From an uncultured Lachnospiraceae bacterium (lineage in GTDB: Bacteria > Bacillota > Clostridia > Lachnospirales > Lachnospiraceae): 62,461 nucleotides of DNA. A program made the position numbers and the translations under genes. The notes beneath the pieces are model-generated. The model saw only the letters and a program-made list of their open reading frames with translations. It did no database searches and had not been told where the DNA came from. The stretch covers positions 1-62,461 of the forward strand of contig CAJTJY010000003.1 in NCBI GenBank assembly GCA_910576975.1. The letters run 5' to 3'. Below, in pieces: positions 43,510 through 51,592 of the stretch (positions are counted from its first letter, which is position 1; every line of letters starts with the position of its first letter).

Positions 43510-44226
43510 GAGATCCGGCAGAGTCAGGAGATATTTTATTATCTGTTAGAGCATCATGAACTGCAGGAAGAAAAAGAGCAGTTATTGTACCGTGCATACA
43601 CAGAACAAGAGAAGGTGCAAAGCCTGGTGAAGTCCCAGGGAGAAATCGCCCTGTGCAGCGTGGAGCGGTATGGAAATGTGATTTACCTGATTCCTAGGGA
43701 AGAAAACAATTTTCTGGGGTTTTCCAAGGCGCAGCTAAAAAGTGTCTTGTGTAAATCAAACGCCACGGACAAAGATTATTACCTGTCTCAATTTGTGATT
43801 TTGACCTTATTGGTAGAATTCTTTGACGGTCAGGGAAGCAGCAGCAAATCCCGAGAATATATGCGTGTCGGAGAACTTCAAAATTGTATTTCCAAGAGAT
43901 TGAAAGAAGGGGTGCGGCATGTGCCGCCTGAGGAAGAAGCACAGGCAGGGATTGCGTTTTCGAATATGATGGAAGCTTATGAGGCGTTACGCTCTGATGA
44001 GAAAGGCTCGCGCGCCAAGACGACCAAAGAGGGGTTTTTGCATCATATACTGATGTTTTTACAGAAGCAGGGATTGATAGAGTATGTGGAAGAGGATGAA
44101 ATGATCAAGACGACCAGGAAGTTGGACAGCTTTATGGACTGGAATTTGCTGAATCAGAATCATTACCAGAGAATCCAAAAAGTGCTGGGAGAAGCGGCGA
44201 GGCTGGAGGGAGGCGAAAATGAGTAA
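43492..44226 (+). CDS. jetB: Wadjet accessory subunit JetB
   Basis: JetB is the KITE (MukE-like) subunit that binds JetA. At 244 aa it has predicted tandem winged helices (YLSQFVILTLLVEFFDG... EGFLHHILMFLQKQGLIEYVEEDE), as expected. I chose ATG 43492 because GGAGGAGATC precedes it directly. The last 8 bases overlap jetC, with GGAGGCG serving as jetC ribosome site, so the two are co-translated. Assignment is by position and fold. Confidence 0.82.
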   Translation: MGYEVEEIRQSQEIFYYLLEHHELQEEKEQLLYRAYTEQEKVQSLVKSQGEIALCSVERYGNVIYLIPREENNFLGFSKAQLKSVLCKSNATDKDYYLSQFVILTLLVEFFDGQGSSSKSREYMRVGELQNCISKRLKEGVRHVPPEEEAQAGIAFSNMMEAYEALRSDEKGSRAKTTKEGFLHHILMFLQKQGLIEYVEEDEMIKTTRKLDSFMDWNLLNQNHYQRIQKVLGEAARLEGGENE

Positions 44227-47200
44227 AATAAATGCTGTAAGGCTGATCAATATTAATTATAATCACAACGCCATACGCATCAGTGACGAGACTTTTCATT
44301 TTAACGGCGAGAGCACCTTGATGTCTTTACGCAACGGCGGCGGGAAATCAGTGCTGGTGCAGATGATGATGGCGCCGTTTGTTCATAGGCGTTACCGGGA
44401 CGCCAAGGACCGTGCTTTTGAGAGTTACTTTACCACCAGCAAGCCGTCTTTCATTATGACGGAATGGGCGTTAGACCGAAAGGCAGGCTATGTGCTTGCG
44501 GGAATGATGGTGCGCAAAGCTCAGGACAGCGAAGAAAACGAGAAAGAAAGCTTAGAAATTATCAATTTTATCAGTGAATATCCAAGCGCCTGCCTGCACG
44601 ACATTCATCGTATTCCAGTGGTGGAGAAAGGAAAGCGCGAGATAATCCTCAAAAATTACGGTGCCTGCCGCCAATTGTTTGAAGAATATAAAAGAGATCC
44701 AGCAATGAGGTTTTTTTACTATGAGATGTCAAACAGCGCCCAGTCCCGACAGTATTTTGAAAAACTGCAAGAGTATCAGATCAATTACAAAGAATGGGAA
44801 GGGATTATTAAGAAAGTCAACTTGAAGGAATCTGGGCTTTCGGATTTGTTCGCTGACTGCAGAGACGAAAAAGGATTGGTGGAAAAGTGGCTTTTGGACG
44901 CAGTAGAGAATAAGCTCAATAAAGATAAGAATCACATGAAGGAATTTCAGGTAATCCTTGAAAAATATGTGGGGCAATACAAAGACAACCAGTCTAAAAT
45001 CAAGCGGCGTGACGTCATCCGCCTGTTTCAGCAGGAGGCAGCTGGCATAGAGGAGCGCAATCAACAGTATCTACAGGCTGGGCAGGAGCTAAGAGCACAG
45101 GAGAACAGGATTGGATGTTTTTTGAAAGAATTGCAAGTGCTACATAAGAAAGCGTCACAGGAAGAACAGGAAAACCAGCAACAGACAGAGGCGATTGGCA
45201 GGGAACTGGCACAGTTGGAATATGAGAAGCTTTCACAGGAATATTATCAGCTCGAAGAGAAGAAAAGATTCCATATCAGCAACCGGGAAATGATTGCTAT
45301 GGAGCAGGAGGGCTTGGAGCGGGAAGCCGAAAAGCTGCAGCAGAATTTATATCTGCTTGCCTGCGCCAGGCAGCAAGAAATCGTCACTCAGGAGCAGGAA
45401 GAGTGGGAGCTTGCGCATCAGCGCCTGAGCGTTGCCAGGGAGCGGGACAAGGATTTGGAGCCAGAGCGCAACGGTCTGGGATTTTTATTGCGCGCCTGTA
45501 GCGTTCAGGCTTTAGAGGAGACAAATGATTGTCTCAAAAGCAATGCAAAGGAGTCTGCAACAACAGCAGAGGAAATGAAAAGAGAACAGGAAGCGCAGCA
45601 AGAACTAGAGCAAATCCTTCTTGACAATGCCCTTGCCCTGGGAGAGCATAAAAGCAAAATGGAGAGCTATGACAGACAGGAGGAGCAGTTTCATGTAAGA
45701 TATCAGGAACGTTTAGTCAGAAATATGTTAGGAGAGTATCAGCCAGGCAGCTTAGAAGTTTTCGCAGAAGTCTGTAAGAAAACGCTGTCAGATACAGTGA
45801 GGAAGAAAAAAACAGCAAATCAGGAACTGGAACAGGAAAAAAATAGGAAAGCCATCCTGGAACGCAAAATTGCCAGCTTAAGGGAAGAGAGGACACTTGC
45901 GCTGGCAAAGCAAGAACAACGGCAGCAGTTGCAGGAAGATTATGAGCAAGAATTGTCGCAGCGCAGGGCGATACTGAAATATCTGCAGCTGGAGGAGTCC
46001 GCCTTGCTTTGGGAAGAGAAGATTTTTCAGGCAGCAGACCGCAAATTAAATGAGATAGAGACGGCTTGCCGCAGCTTGGAAAAAGAAGAAAACCAGCTGC
46101 AAGGGGAATATCAAAGACTGGCAGAGGGCAGAGTTCTGGAGCTGCCTCCAAAGCTTTTGGAGGAATTTGAAAGCTTGGGCATTCATACGGTGTATGGCAT
46201 GGAATGGCTGGAGAATAATGGCTATTCCGAAAAGAAGAACCTAGAGCTGGTGAGAAAGAATCCGTTTCTTCCCTATGCCTTGATTTTGTCCGAGAAAGAA
46301 GTGGAAAAGCTGTCGCATATTACAGGGACGGTTCCCATGGCGTTTCCGATTCCGATCATCCTGCGCAAGGAGCTGGAACAAAAGATTTCGCCTAAAGAGG
46401 GAAATGTCATTCAGTTTCCGAATCTGAGATTTTATCTGCTCTTTCAAGACGAATTGCTGGATCAGCAGAAGCGAAAAGAGCTTGTGGCACAAAAACAGCG
46501 ACAGATTCAACAAAAACAGCAAATGATTGCTGTGCGCAGGCAGGAATATCAGCAATATTTTGCATGGAAGGAGCAAGTCAAAAATCAAAAAGTCCGCAGT
46601 GAGAGATATCAGGACAACCAGGCGCATTTGGAAAATTTGTCTCAGGATATCAAAGCGCTGGATCATGAAATACCCTGCGCTGCAAAGGAACTGTCTCTGT
46701 GTCAGGAACGCAGGCGCGCCTTGGAGCAAGAGATCCGCAGGATTGACCAGGAAATTGAGATGCAAAAACGTAAAGAAGCAGACTTTCAGGAGCTGTTTCG
46801 CGCATATCAGGAGTACCAGGAAAACCGTCGCAATTACCAAAAATGCCAGAAAAAAGAAATGCATCTTATAGAAAAGCAGAAATTATCCCGTTTAAAGATG
46901 CAAAAGCTTCAGGAAAAGCAGCAGAGCCTTCAAAATACCAGGGCTATGCTGGAGCGTTCGAGAGAGCGCAGGCAGGAGCAGTTTGCACAATATCAGGGAT
47001 ATAAAAAAGCTGCGCGCCATGAAGTGGCTGCAGCTCTGCAAGCAATTTGCTTCGATCAGGGGCCAGTACAGGCTTCGGATCTTTCAGGGCGGATCGGAGA
47101 TTTCCAGGAAAAACTGCCACAGATGGAAGCCCGGTTTGCGGCGGTGACTGCCAGGGTATCCCTAAAAATTCAGGAACTGGAACTTCAGGAGCAGCACAGC

Positions 47201-48697
47201 AGAAAACGGTATCGCAAGGCAAAGGAGGAATTAACGCATCTTGCAAAGAAGCATCGTCAGAAAGAACATCAGTGGCAGAAAGTTGCCTACAGCCGCAGGC
47301 AAGAGAATGATCTGGAAATTCGCTTAGAAGACCGCAGAATGAAGATCAAGCTAAAAGAAAGCCTCTGGAATCAGGAGGATAAGCAGGCGGCGCTGTTTGA
47401 GCAGCAGATGCAGGACAGAGTCCATCGGATGGCAAATGAATATTGCAAAGAAGCCCCTTTGTCTAAGGAGGAGATTCCCAAAGAAGATTTTGAGACAAGG
47501 AAAGCTCAGCTCGATTATCAGCGCAAGGAACTGCAAAAGACGGGAAAGGAGCTGAGCCTCAGGCTGCAAAGTTATGATGAAAACCTTACGGCATTGGCAG
47601 AATACGGCGAATTTCCGGCAAAGGGACCATCAGACTGGGAAAGAGATATTTCATCCATGGATGTGCAGACACTTCGAAATTTTAAAGGAATCTTGCTCCG
47701 GGATTATAACAGGCTGTGCGGCGACCAAAGAGACGCAAGGGAACGCCTGGTGCATCTTTTGAACCAAGTGGCGCGCAAGGATTGTTTTCAGGAAGACTTT
47801 TACCGGAAGCCATTGGAAGCAATGCTGGAGCTGTCAGCAGACGCCGTCTTGATACAGCGGCAGCTCATCACGACGCTACAGTCCTATCGGAGCCTGATGG
47901 AAAAGATAGAGGTGGATATTTCCATGGTGGAAAAAGAAAAAAGCAAAATTGTGGAGCTTTTGGAAGAGTACCTTCTGCAAGTGCACCGCAATCTGGGAAA
48001 CATTGACCAGAATTCCACGATTAGCATTCGGGAACGTCCGGTCAAGATGTTGAAAATCCAGCTTCCTTCGTGGGAGGAAAACGAGGGCATGTACCATGTC
48101 CGGCTTGAGGATTTTATGGATCAGCTTACCAGGAAAGGGATCGCCATTTTTGAGCAAAATGAGAATGCCCAGGAATATTTTGGCACGCAGATGACGACCA
48201 GGAATCTTTACGATACAGTGGTGGGCATCGGCAATGTGCAGATTCGTCTCTATAAGATTGAGGAGCAGCGGGAATATTCGATTACTTGGGCGGAAGTTGC
48301 CAGAAATTCCGGCGGAGAGGGGTTTCTTTCTGCATTTGTGGTGTTGTCCAGCCTGCTTTATTTTATGCGCAGGGATGATTCGGACATTTTTGCTGACCGA
48401 AACGAGGGCAAGGTTCTTTTGATGGACAACCCTTTTGCCCAGACAAATGCGGCGCATCTGCTAAAGCCGTTGATGGACATGGCGAAAAAGACAAACACAC
48501 AGTTAATTTGCTTTACTGGGCTTGGAGGGGAATCGATTTACAGTCGCTTTGATAATATTTATGTGCTCAATTTGATCGCTGCCAGCCTTCGTCAGGGAAT
48601 GCAGTATTTAAAGGCAGAGCATATGCGCGGAAGCGAGCCGGAGACCATTGTTGCTACTCAAATCGAGGTGGTAGAGCAGCAGGAGCTGGTGTTTTAG
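44219..48697 (+). CDS. jetC: Wadjet SMC-like ATPase JetC
   Basis: A 1492-residue SMC/MukB-like motor that extrudes DNA loops. Walker A is SLRNGGGKSVLVQMM (near residue 41). A coiled coil of about 900 residues, rich in Gln/Glu/Arg, has a small hinge-like break (VYGMEWLENNGYS to FYLLFQDE, near 660-760). The C-terminal head has the signature SGGEGFLSAFVVLSSLL (near 1362) and Walker B VLLMDNPFA (near 1400). The usual catalytic Glu after the Walker B Asp is replaced by Asn. It is the last gene of the operon and faces a convergent ABC transporter gene. Confidence 0.92.
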   Translation: MSKINAVRLININYNHNAIRISDETFHFNGESTLMSLRNGGGKSVLVQMMMAPFVHRRYRDAKDRAFESYFTTSKPSFIMTEWALDRKAGYVLAGMMVRKAQDSEENEKESLEIINFISEYPSACLHDIHRIPVVEKGKREIILKNYGACRQLFEEYKRDPAMRFFYYEMSNSAQSRQYFEKLQEYQINYKEWEGIIKKVNLKESGLSDLFADCRDEKGLVEKWLLDAVENKLNKDKNHMKEFQVILEKYVGQYKDNQSKIKRRDVIRLFQQEAAGIEERNQQYLQAGQELRAQENRIGCFLKELQVLHKKASQEEQENQQQTEAIGRELAQLEYEKLSQEYYQLEEKKRFHISNREMIAMEQEGLEREAEKLQQNLYLLACARQQEIVTQEQEEWELAHQRLSVARERDKDLEPERNGLGFLLRACSVQALEETNDCLKSNAKESATTAEEMKREQEAQQELEQILLDNALALGEHKSKMESYDRQEEQFHVRYQERLVRNMLGEYQPGSLEVFAEVCKKTLSDTVRKKKTANQELEQEKNRKAILERKIASLREERTLALAKQEQRQQLQEDYEQELSQRRAILKYLQLEESALLWEEKIFQAADRKLNEIETACRSLEKEENQLQGEYQRLAEGRVLELPPKLLEEFESLGIHTVYGMEWLENNGYSEKKNLELVRKNPFLPYALILSEKEVEKLSHITGTVPMAFPIPIILRKELEQKISPKEGNVIQFPNLRFYLLFQDELLDQQKRKELVAQKQRQIQQKQQMIAVRRQEYQQYFAWKEQVKNQKVRSERYQDNQAHLENLSQDIKALDHEIPCAAKELSLCQERRRALEQEIRRIDQEIEMQKRKEADFQELFRAYQEYQENRRNYQKCQKKEMHLIEKQKLSRLKMQKLQEKQQSLQNTRAMLERSRERRQEQFAQYQGYKKAARHEVAAALQAICFDQGPVQASDLSGRIGDFQEKLPQMEARFAAVTARVSLKIQELELQEQHSRKRYRKAKEELTHLAKKHRQKEHQWQKVAYSRRQENDLEIRLEDRRMKIKLKESLWNQEDKQAALFEQQMQDRVHRMANEYCKEAPLSKEEIPKEDFETRKAQLDYQRKELQKTGKELSLRLQSYDENLTALAEYGEFPAKGPSDWERDISSMDVQTLRNFKGILLRDYNRLCGDQRDARERLVHLLNQVARKDCFQEDFYRKPLEAMLELSADAVLIQRQLITTLQSYRSLMEKIEVDISMVEKEKSKIVELLEEYLLQVHRNLGNIDQNSTISIRERPVKMLKIQLPSWEENEGMYHVRLEDFMDQLTRKGIAIFEQNENAQEYFGTQMTTRNLYDTVVGIGNVQIRLYKIEEQREYSITWAEVARNSGGEGFLSAFVVLSSLLYFMRRDDSDIFADRNEGKVLLMDNPFAQTNAAHLLKPLMDMAKKTNTQLICFTGLGGESIYSRFDNIYVLNLIAASLRQGMQYLKAEHMRGSEPETIVATQIEVVEQQELVF

Positions 48698-48733
48698 GAT
48701 GATGATTTGCGCAAAATCAGGGGACATAAAAAT

Positions 48734-48768
48734 GGGCTGTCGCATGAAAGAAAATCCTGCCTAGAGAG
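48734..48768. repeat. Half-element in the jetC/ABC convergent gap
   Basis: A GGGCTGTCGCA end followed by an AAAATCCTGCCTAGAG tail. The left end equals the outer stem of the hairpin family, but no complementary right end is found. The tail matches 16441-16471 in reverse. A small TGATTT/AAATCA hairpin lies just upstream. Confidence 0.55.
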
Positions 48769-48772
48769 TTTT

Positions 48773-49558
48773 TTATCCCTGGGTAAACCGCGCCAAGAAC
48801 TGCCGGGTCCGTTCTTCTTTGGGATGTTCAAACACTTCCAGAGGCTCTCCCTGTTCCAGGATATGGCCATTGTCCATAAAGATTACATGGTTTGCCACGT
48901 CTCTGGCAAATGCCATTTCATGAGTGACGATGACCATTGTGGTGTTTTGCTCTGCCAGCTCTTTCATGACCTTGAGGACTTCTCCAGTCAGTTCTGGATC
49001 GAGAGCAGAAGTGGGCTCGTCAAAACAAAGGATATCTGGTTGCAGGGCAAGCGCTCTTGCGATTGCCACCCGCTGACATTGTCCTCCAGAGAGCTGATGG
49101 GGATAATTCGACATACGGTCGCTTAATCCCATCTGCCTTAAAAGCTGTTCTGCTTGTGCTTCAATTTCTGCATGAATGCTTTTCCTGTTTGCTTTATAGT
49201 CTGGCCGTTCCTTTGCCAAAAGCTCTTTTGCAAGCATCACGTTCTGCAGGGCGGTATATTGGGGGAACAGGTTGAAAGACTGGAAAACCAAGCCGAAATG
49301 CAGTCGTTTCTTGCGGATTTCGGCTTCCTGGCGGGCAGCAGGATTATCAGCGTCAAATAAGATTTCTCCGTTTACCCGGATGACGCCTTTGTCTGGACGT
49401 TCCAAGAAATTCAAACACCGCAGCAGGGTGGTCTTTCCGCTTCCTGAAGATCCTATAATGGACACTACCTGTCCCTGCTCTAAGGAAAAGCTGATATCTT
49501 TTAATACTTCGATGTGATCAAAATATTTCCGTATATGTTCCACTTCTAAGATTGGCAT
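48773..49558 (-). CDS. Amino-acid ABC transporter ATPase
   Basis: ATPase of a polar amino-acid importer, 261 aa. Walker A IGSSGSGKTTLLRCLN, Q-loop FGLVFQSFNLFPQ, signature LSGGQCQRVAIARAL, Walker B ILCFDEPTSALDPEL and the switch His in VTHEMAFA are all present. HisP/GlnQ/TcyC-type length and FNLFPQYT support amino-acid specificity. It is the last gene of a binding protein-permease-ATPase set. AGGAGG precedes the start. Confidence 0.95.
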   Translation of the reverse strand: MPILEVEHIRKYFDHIEVLKDISFSLEQGQVVSIIGSSGSGKTTLLRCLNFLERPDKGVIRVNGEILFDADNPAARQEAEIRKKRLHFGLVFQSFNLFPQYTALQNVMLAKELLAKERPDYKANRKSIHAEIEAQAEQLLRQMGLSDRMSNYPHQLSGGQCQRVAIARALALQPDILCFDEPTSALDPELTGEVLKVMKELAEQNTTMVIVTHEMAFARDVANHVIFMDNGHILEQGEPLEVFEHPKEERTRQFLARFTQG

Positions 49559-49575
49559 AACCGTTCCTCCTCTTT

Positions 49576-50262
49576 CTATTTAAAATAATCCAGCTTTTTT
49601 TCTAACTGTCCAAGGAGAACTGTCAGAATGCCATTGCAGATTAGATAATATACCGCGGTGAAAAACAGGGGCCAGATGGCGCCGGAAATGCCCTGGGAAC
49701 CTTTCATAAATGCCTGTCCTGCCCAGATGATTTCTTGCAGAGCGATAATCCGGGCAAGGGAAGTGTCCTTTACCAGCGTGATAATTTCATTGGACATGGG
49801 CGGGACGATTCGCTTGATCATTTGCAGCAGGGTGATTTTAAAGAAGATTTGGCCTCTGGTCATGCCAAGGACCAACCCAGCCTCTTCCTGTCCGATCGGA
49901 ACGCCCTGAATGCCGCCCCGGTATATTTCAGAAAAATAGCAGGCGTAATTTAGGATGAAAGACACGGAAGCTGCAACGAAACGCCCAGTCTCGCCGCCGC
50001 CCCAGACAGGGTTATGTAATACCAGCCCCGGGAAATAATAAATGATTAAAAGCTGAATCATCAGGGGCGTTCCCCGGATAATCCAGACAATGATTTTGGT
50101 GAAATAACTCAAGGGCTTAAACCGGGACATGGAGCCGAAAGCAATGACCAGTCCCAGCGGAAAAGCGCCGATCAATGTCACGAAGAATAATTTTAATGTC
50201 TGTAGAAAGCCGATATTCAGTGCTTTCAGTACGATAGGAAGTTGTTCCAGAATCTGTTCCAT
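49576..50262 (-). CDS. Amino-acid ABC transporter permease
   Basis: Inner-membrane channel subunit, 228 aa, with about five hydrophobic segments. The EAA motif is visible as GLVLGMTRGQIFFKITLLQMIKRIVPPMSNE, where it contacts the ATPase. The IIRGTPLMIQLLIIYYF segment is typical of HisM/GlnP permeases. It is separated from the binding-protein gene by a perfect hairpin at 50299-50358, which could lower its expression relative to that gene. Confidence 0.95.
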   Translation of the reverse strand: MEQILEQLPIVLKALNIGFLQTLKLFFVTLIGAFPLGLVIAFGSMSRFKPLSYFTKIIVWIIRGTPLMIQLLIIYYFPGLVLHNPVWGGGETGRFVAASVSFILNYACYFSEIYRGGIQGVPIGQEEAGLVLGMTRGQIFFKITLLQMIKRIVPPMSNEIITLVKDTSLARIIALQEIIWAGQAFMKGSQGISGAIWPLFFTAVYYLICNGILTVLLGQLEKKLDYFK

Positions 50263-50298
50263 GAGGGTTCCTGCTTTCTTAATTCATAATTGACGAAA

Positions 50299-50358
50299 AT
50301 GGGGCTGTCGCACTAACATAAATTACAAGACATGAATATATTAGTGCGACAGCCCCAT
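50299..50358. repeat. Perfect 18-bp hairpin between binding-protein and permease genes
   Basis: ATGGGGCTGTCGCACTAA (50299-50316) is exactly complementary to TTAGTGCGACAGCCCCAT (50341-50358), with 24 bases between. It shares its arm with copy A at 10288 and the element at 201. In the operon it would stabilise the upstream mRNA or partly stop transcription. Confidence 0.9.
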
Positions 50359-50382
50359 AAGCTTTCTAAGTACGATCGCGGT

Positions 50383-51198
50383 CTACTGCTCAATCACAGC
50401 GGCTTGCACGCCATAAGTTTCTGCACGTTCCGTCATGCTTCCGTCTTCATAGCTGGAACGGAAGAAGTCGTTGAGTGCCGTGGTCAGATCGGAACCTTTG
50501 CGGAAGCCAACACCATATTCTTCATTGTTCAGCCCTATGGTGTAGGTCAGGCCGTCATAGCTTGTGCCTTCGCCTACCATGGCTGCGGCCATCAAAGAAT
50601 CAATGATTGCGGCGTCAGAGGTTCCAGCCGCAACTTCCATCAGGGCGTCTGCCTGTGCCTTCACTGCGGTATAATTCAAGGAAAGGGCTTTTACCTGTTC
50701 TTCCCCGGCACTGCCAGCCTCTACTGCAAAAGTCAGATCAGACAGGCTGTCCTTGTCCTGATATTGGTCCGCCTTGTCTTTGGGGACGATTACGATCTGT
50801 GCGTTGTTACAGTATGCATTGGAGCAGGACATGGAGCTTTTCACTTCATCTGTCAGGGTCATGCCGTTCCAGACGCAGTCGATTGTTTTGCCGTCCAATT
50901 CCATAATCTTGTTGTCCCAGTCAATTTCTACAAATTCTGCTGTTACCCCGAGACTTTCTGCAAAGGCTTTCGCCATGTCTGCGTCAAAACCGATCCACTC
51001 GCCGTTTTCATCTTTGTAGTCCATCGGCTCAAAATCAGTGATGCCCACCACTAAGGTTCCCTTATCTTTTACATAGGCAAGGTCACTGTCTTTTTCGGAG
51101 GCGCTTCCAGAAGCTGCTTTCTCTTCTTTGGGGCTGCCGCAGGCAGTCAGCGACAATGCTAGCGTCAGTGTCATCATTAGTGCAAGTATCTTTTTCAT
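50383..51198 (-). CDS. Amino-acid ABC transporter substrate-binding lipoprotein
   Basis: A family 3 solute-binding protein of 271 aa. The signal peptide ends in a lipobox (LSLTACG, Cys near 20). The core shows GTLVVGITDFEPMDYKDENG, IGFDADMAKAFAESLGV, VEIDWDNKIMELDGKTIDCVWNGMT and YGVGFRKGSDL, standard for polar amino-acid or cystine receptors. It is the first gene of the transporter, behind a promoter with an operator-like palindrome and a structured leader. Confidence 0.95.
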   Translation of the reverse strand: MKKILALMMTLTLALSLTACGSPKEEKAASGSASEKDSDLAYVKDKGTLVVGITDFEPMDYKDENGEWIGFDADMAKAFAESLGVTAEFVEIDWDNKIMELDGKTIDCVWNGMTLTDEVKSSMSCSNAYCNNAQIVIVPKDKADQYQDKDSLSDLTFAVEAGSAGEEQVKALSLNYTAVKAQADALMEVAAGTSDAAIIDSLMAAAMVGEGTSYDGLTYTIGLNNEEYGVGFRKGSDLTTALNDFFRSSYEDGSMTERAETYGVQAAVIEQ

Positions 51199-51224
51199 GA
51201 TAAATAGATCTCCCTTTCATTCTT

Positions 51225-51362
51225 ATGTACTCTCGGAATCTCCCTAATACCCGCTTTTATGGCTAATTTTTTGACAAATGCATACAAATTTAATCAACGT
51301 GCCATCCAGGTATGCTTTATAAAATTGTATACATTAGGCACAAAGGGACTCCGAAAATACAT
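51225..51362 (-). promoter_or_regulatory. Structured leader, family II copy 2 (before ABC transporter)
   Basis: Read on the minus strand it matches 22292-22454 along most of its length, including the loop CATACCTGGATGGCACGTTGATT-like core and the 3' arm TCCGAGAGTACAT. The inner stem ATGTATACAA/TTGTATGCAT differs from copy 1 but still pairs. The outer arm carries U-G pairs that hold only for minus-strand RNA, the coding strand of the downstream gene. It ends 26 bases before the start codon. The segment pairing around GCCAGA in copy 1 is shortened here. Confidence 0.75.
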
Positions 51363-51387
51363 TCTTTTCAAATTTAAATGCCACGTC

Positions 51388-51419
51388 AATATACTAACAA
51401 GTTAGTATATTAAAGTCAA
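51388..51419 (-). promoter_or_regulatory. Promoter with overlapping 24-bp palindromic operator
   Basis: Minus-strand TTGACT (51414-51419), a 17-base spacer and TAGTAT (51391-51396). The palindrome AATATACTAAC-AA-GTTAGTATATT (51388-51411) is perfect and covers the spacer and -10. A dimeric repressor bound here would block the ABC transporter operon. Confidence 0.8.
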
Positions 51420-51519
51420 GAGTTTATTTTGCACAAAAGTCAGTGATATGACAAGAGCAAGGTGCAATTTTAGGTGCATAAATTGCTTTAGATGGCTTGC
51501 CAATCATTGGCATGGAGGC

Positions 51520-51566
51520 AAAAAGAATGCGGATCCGTCAAAGCAAACTCTGGAGGATCCGCATTC
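51520..51566 (-). terminator. Terminator of the FliD-like gene
   Basis: GAATGCGGATCC (51525-51536) pairs perfectly with GGATCCGCATTC (51555-51566). On the minus strand it is followed by TTTTTG. A further palindrome TGCCAATCATTGGCA lies at 51498-51512; the rest of 51420-51592 shows nothing. Confidence 0.9.
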
Positions 51567-51592
51567 CTTATGTTTTCATCATTTTATGTCAA

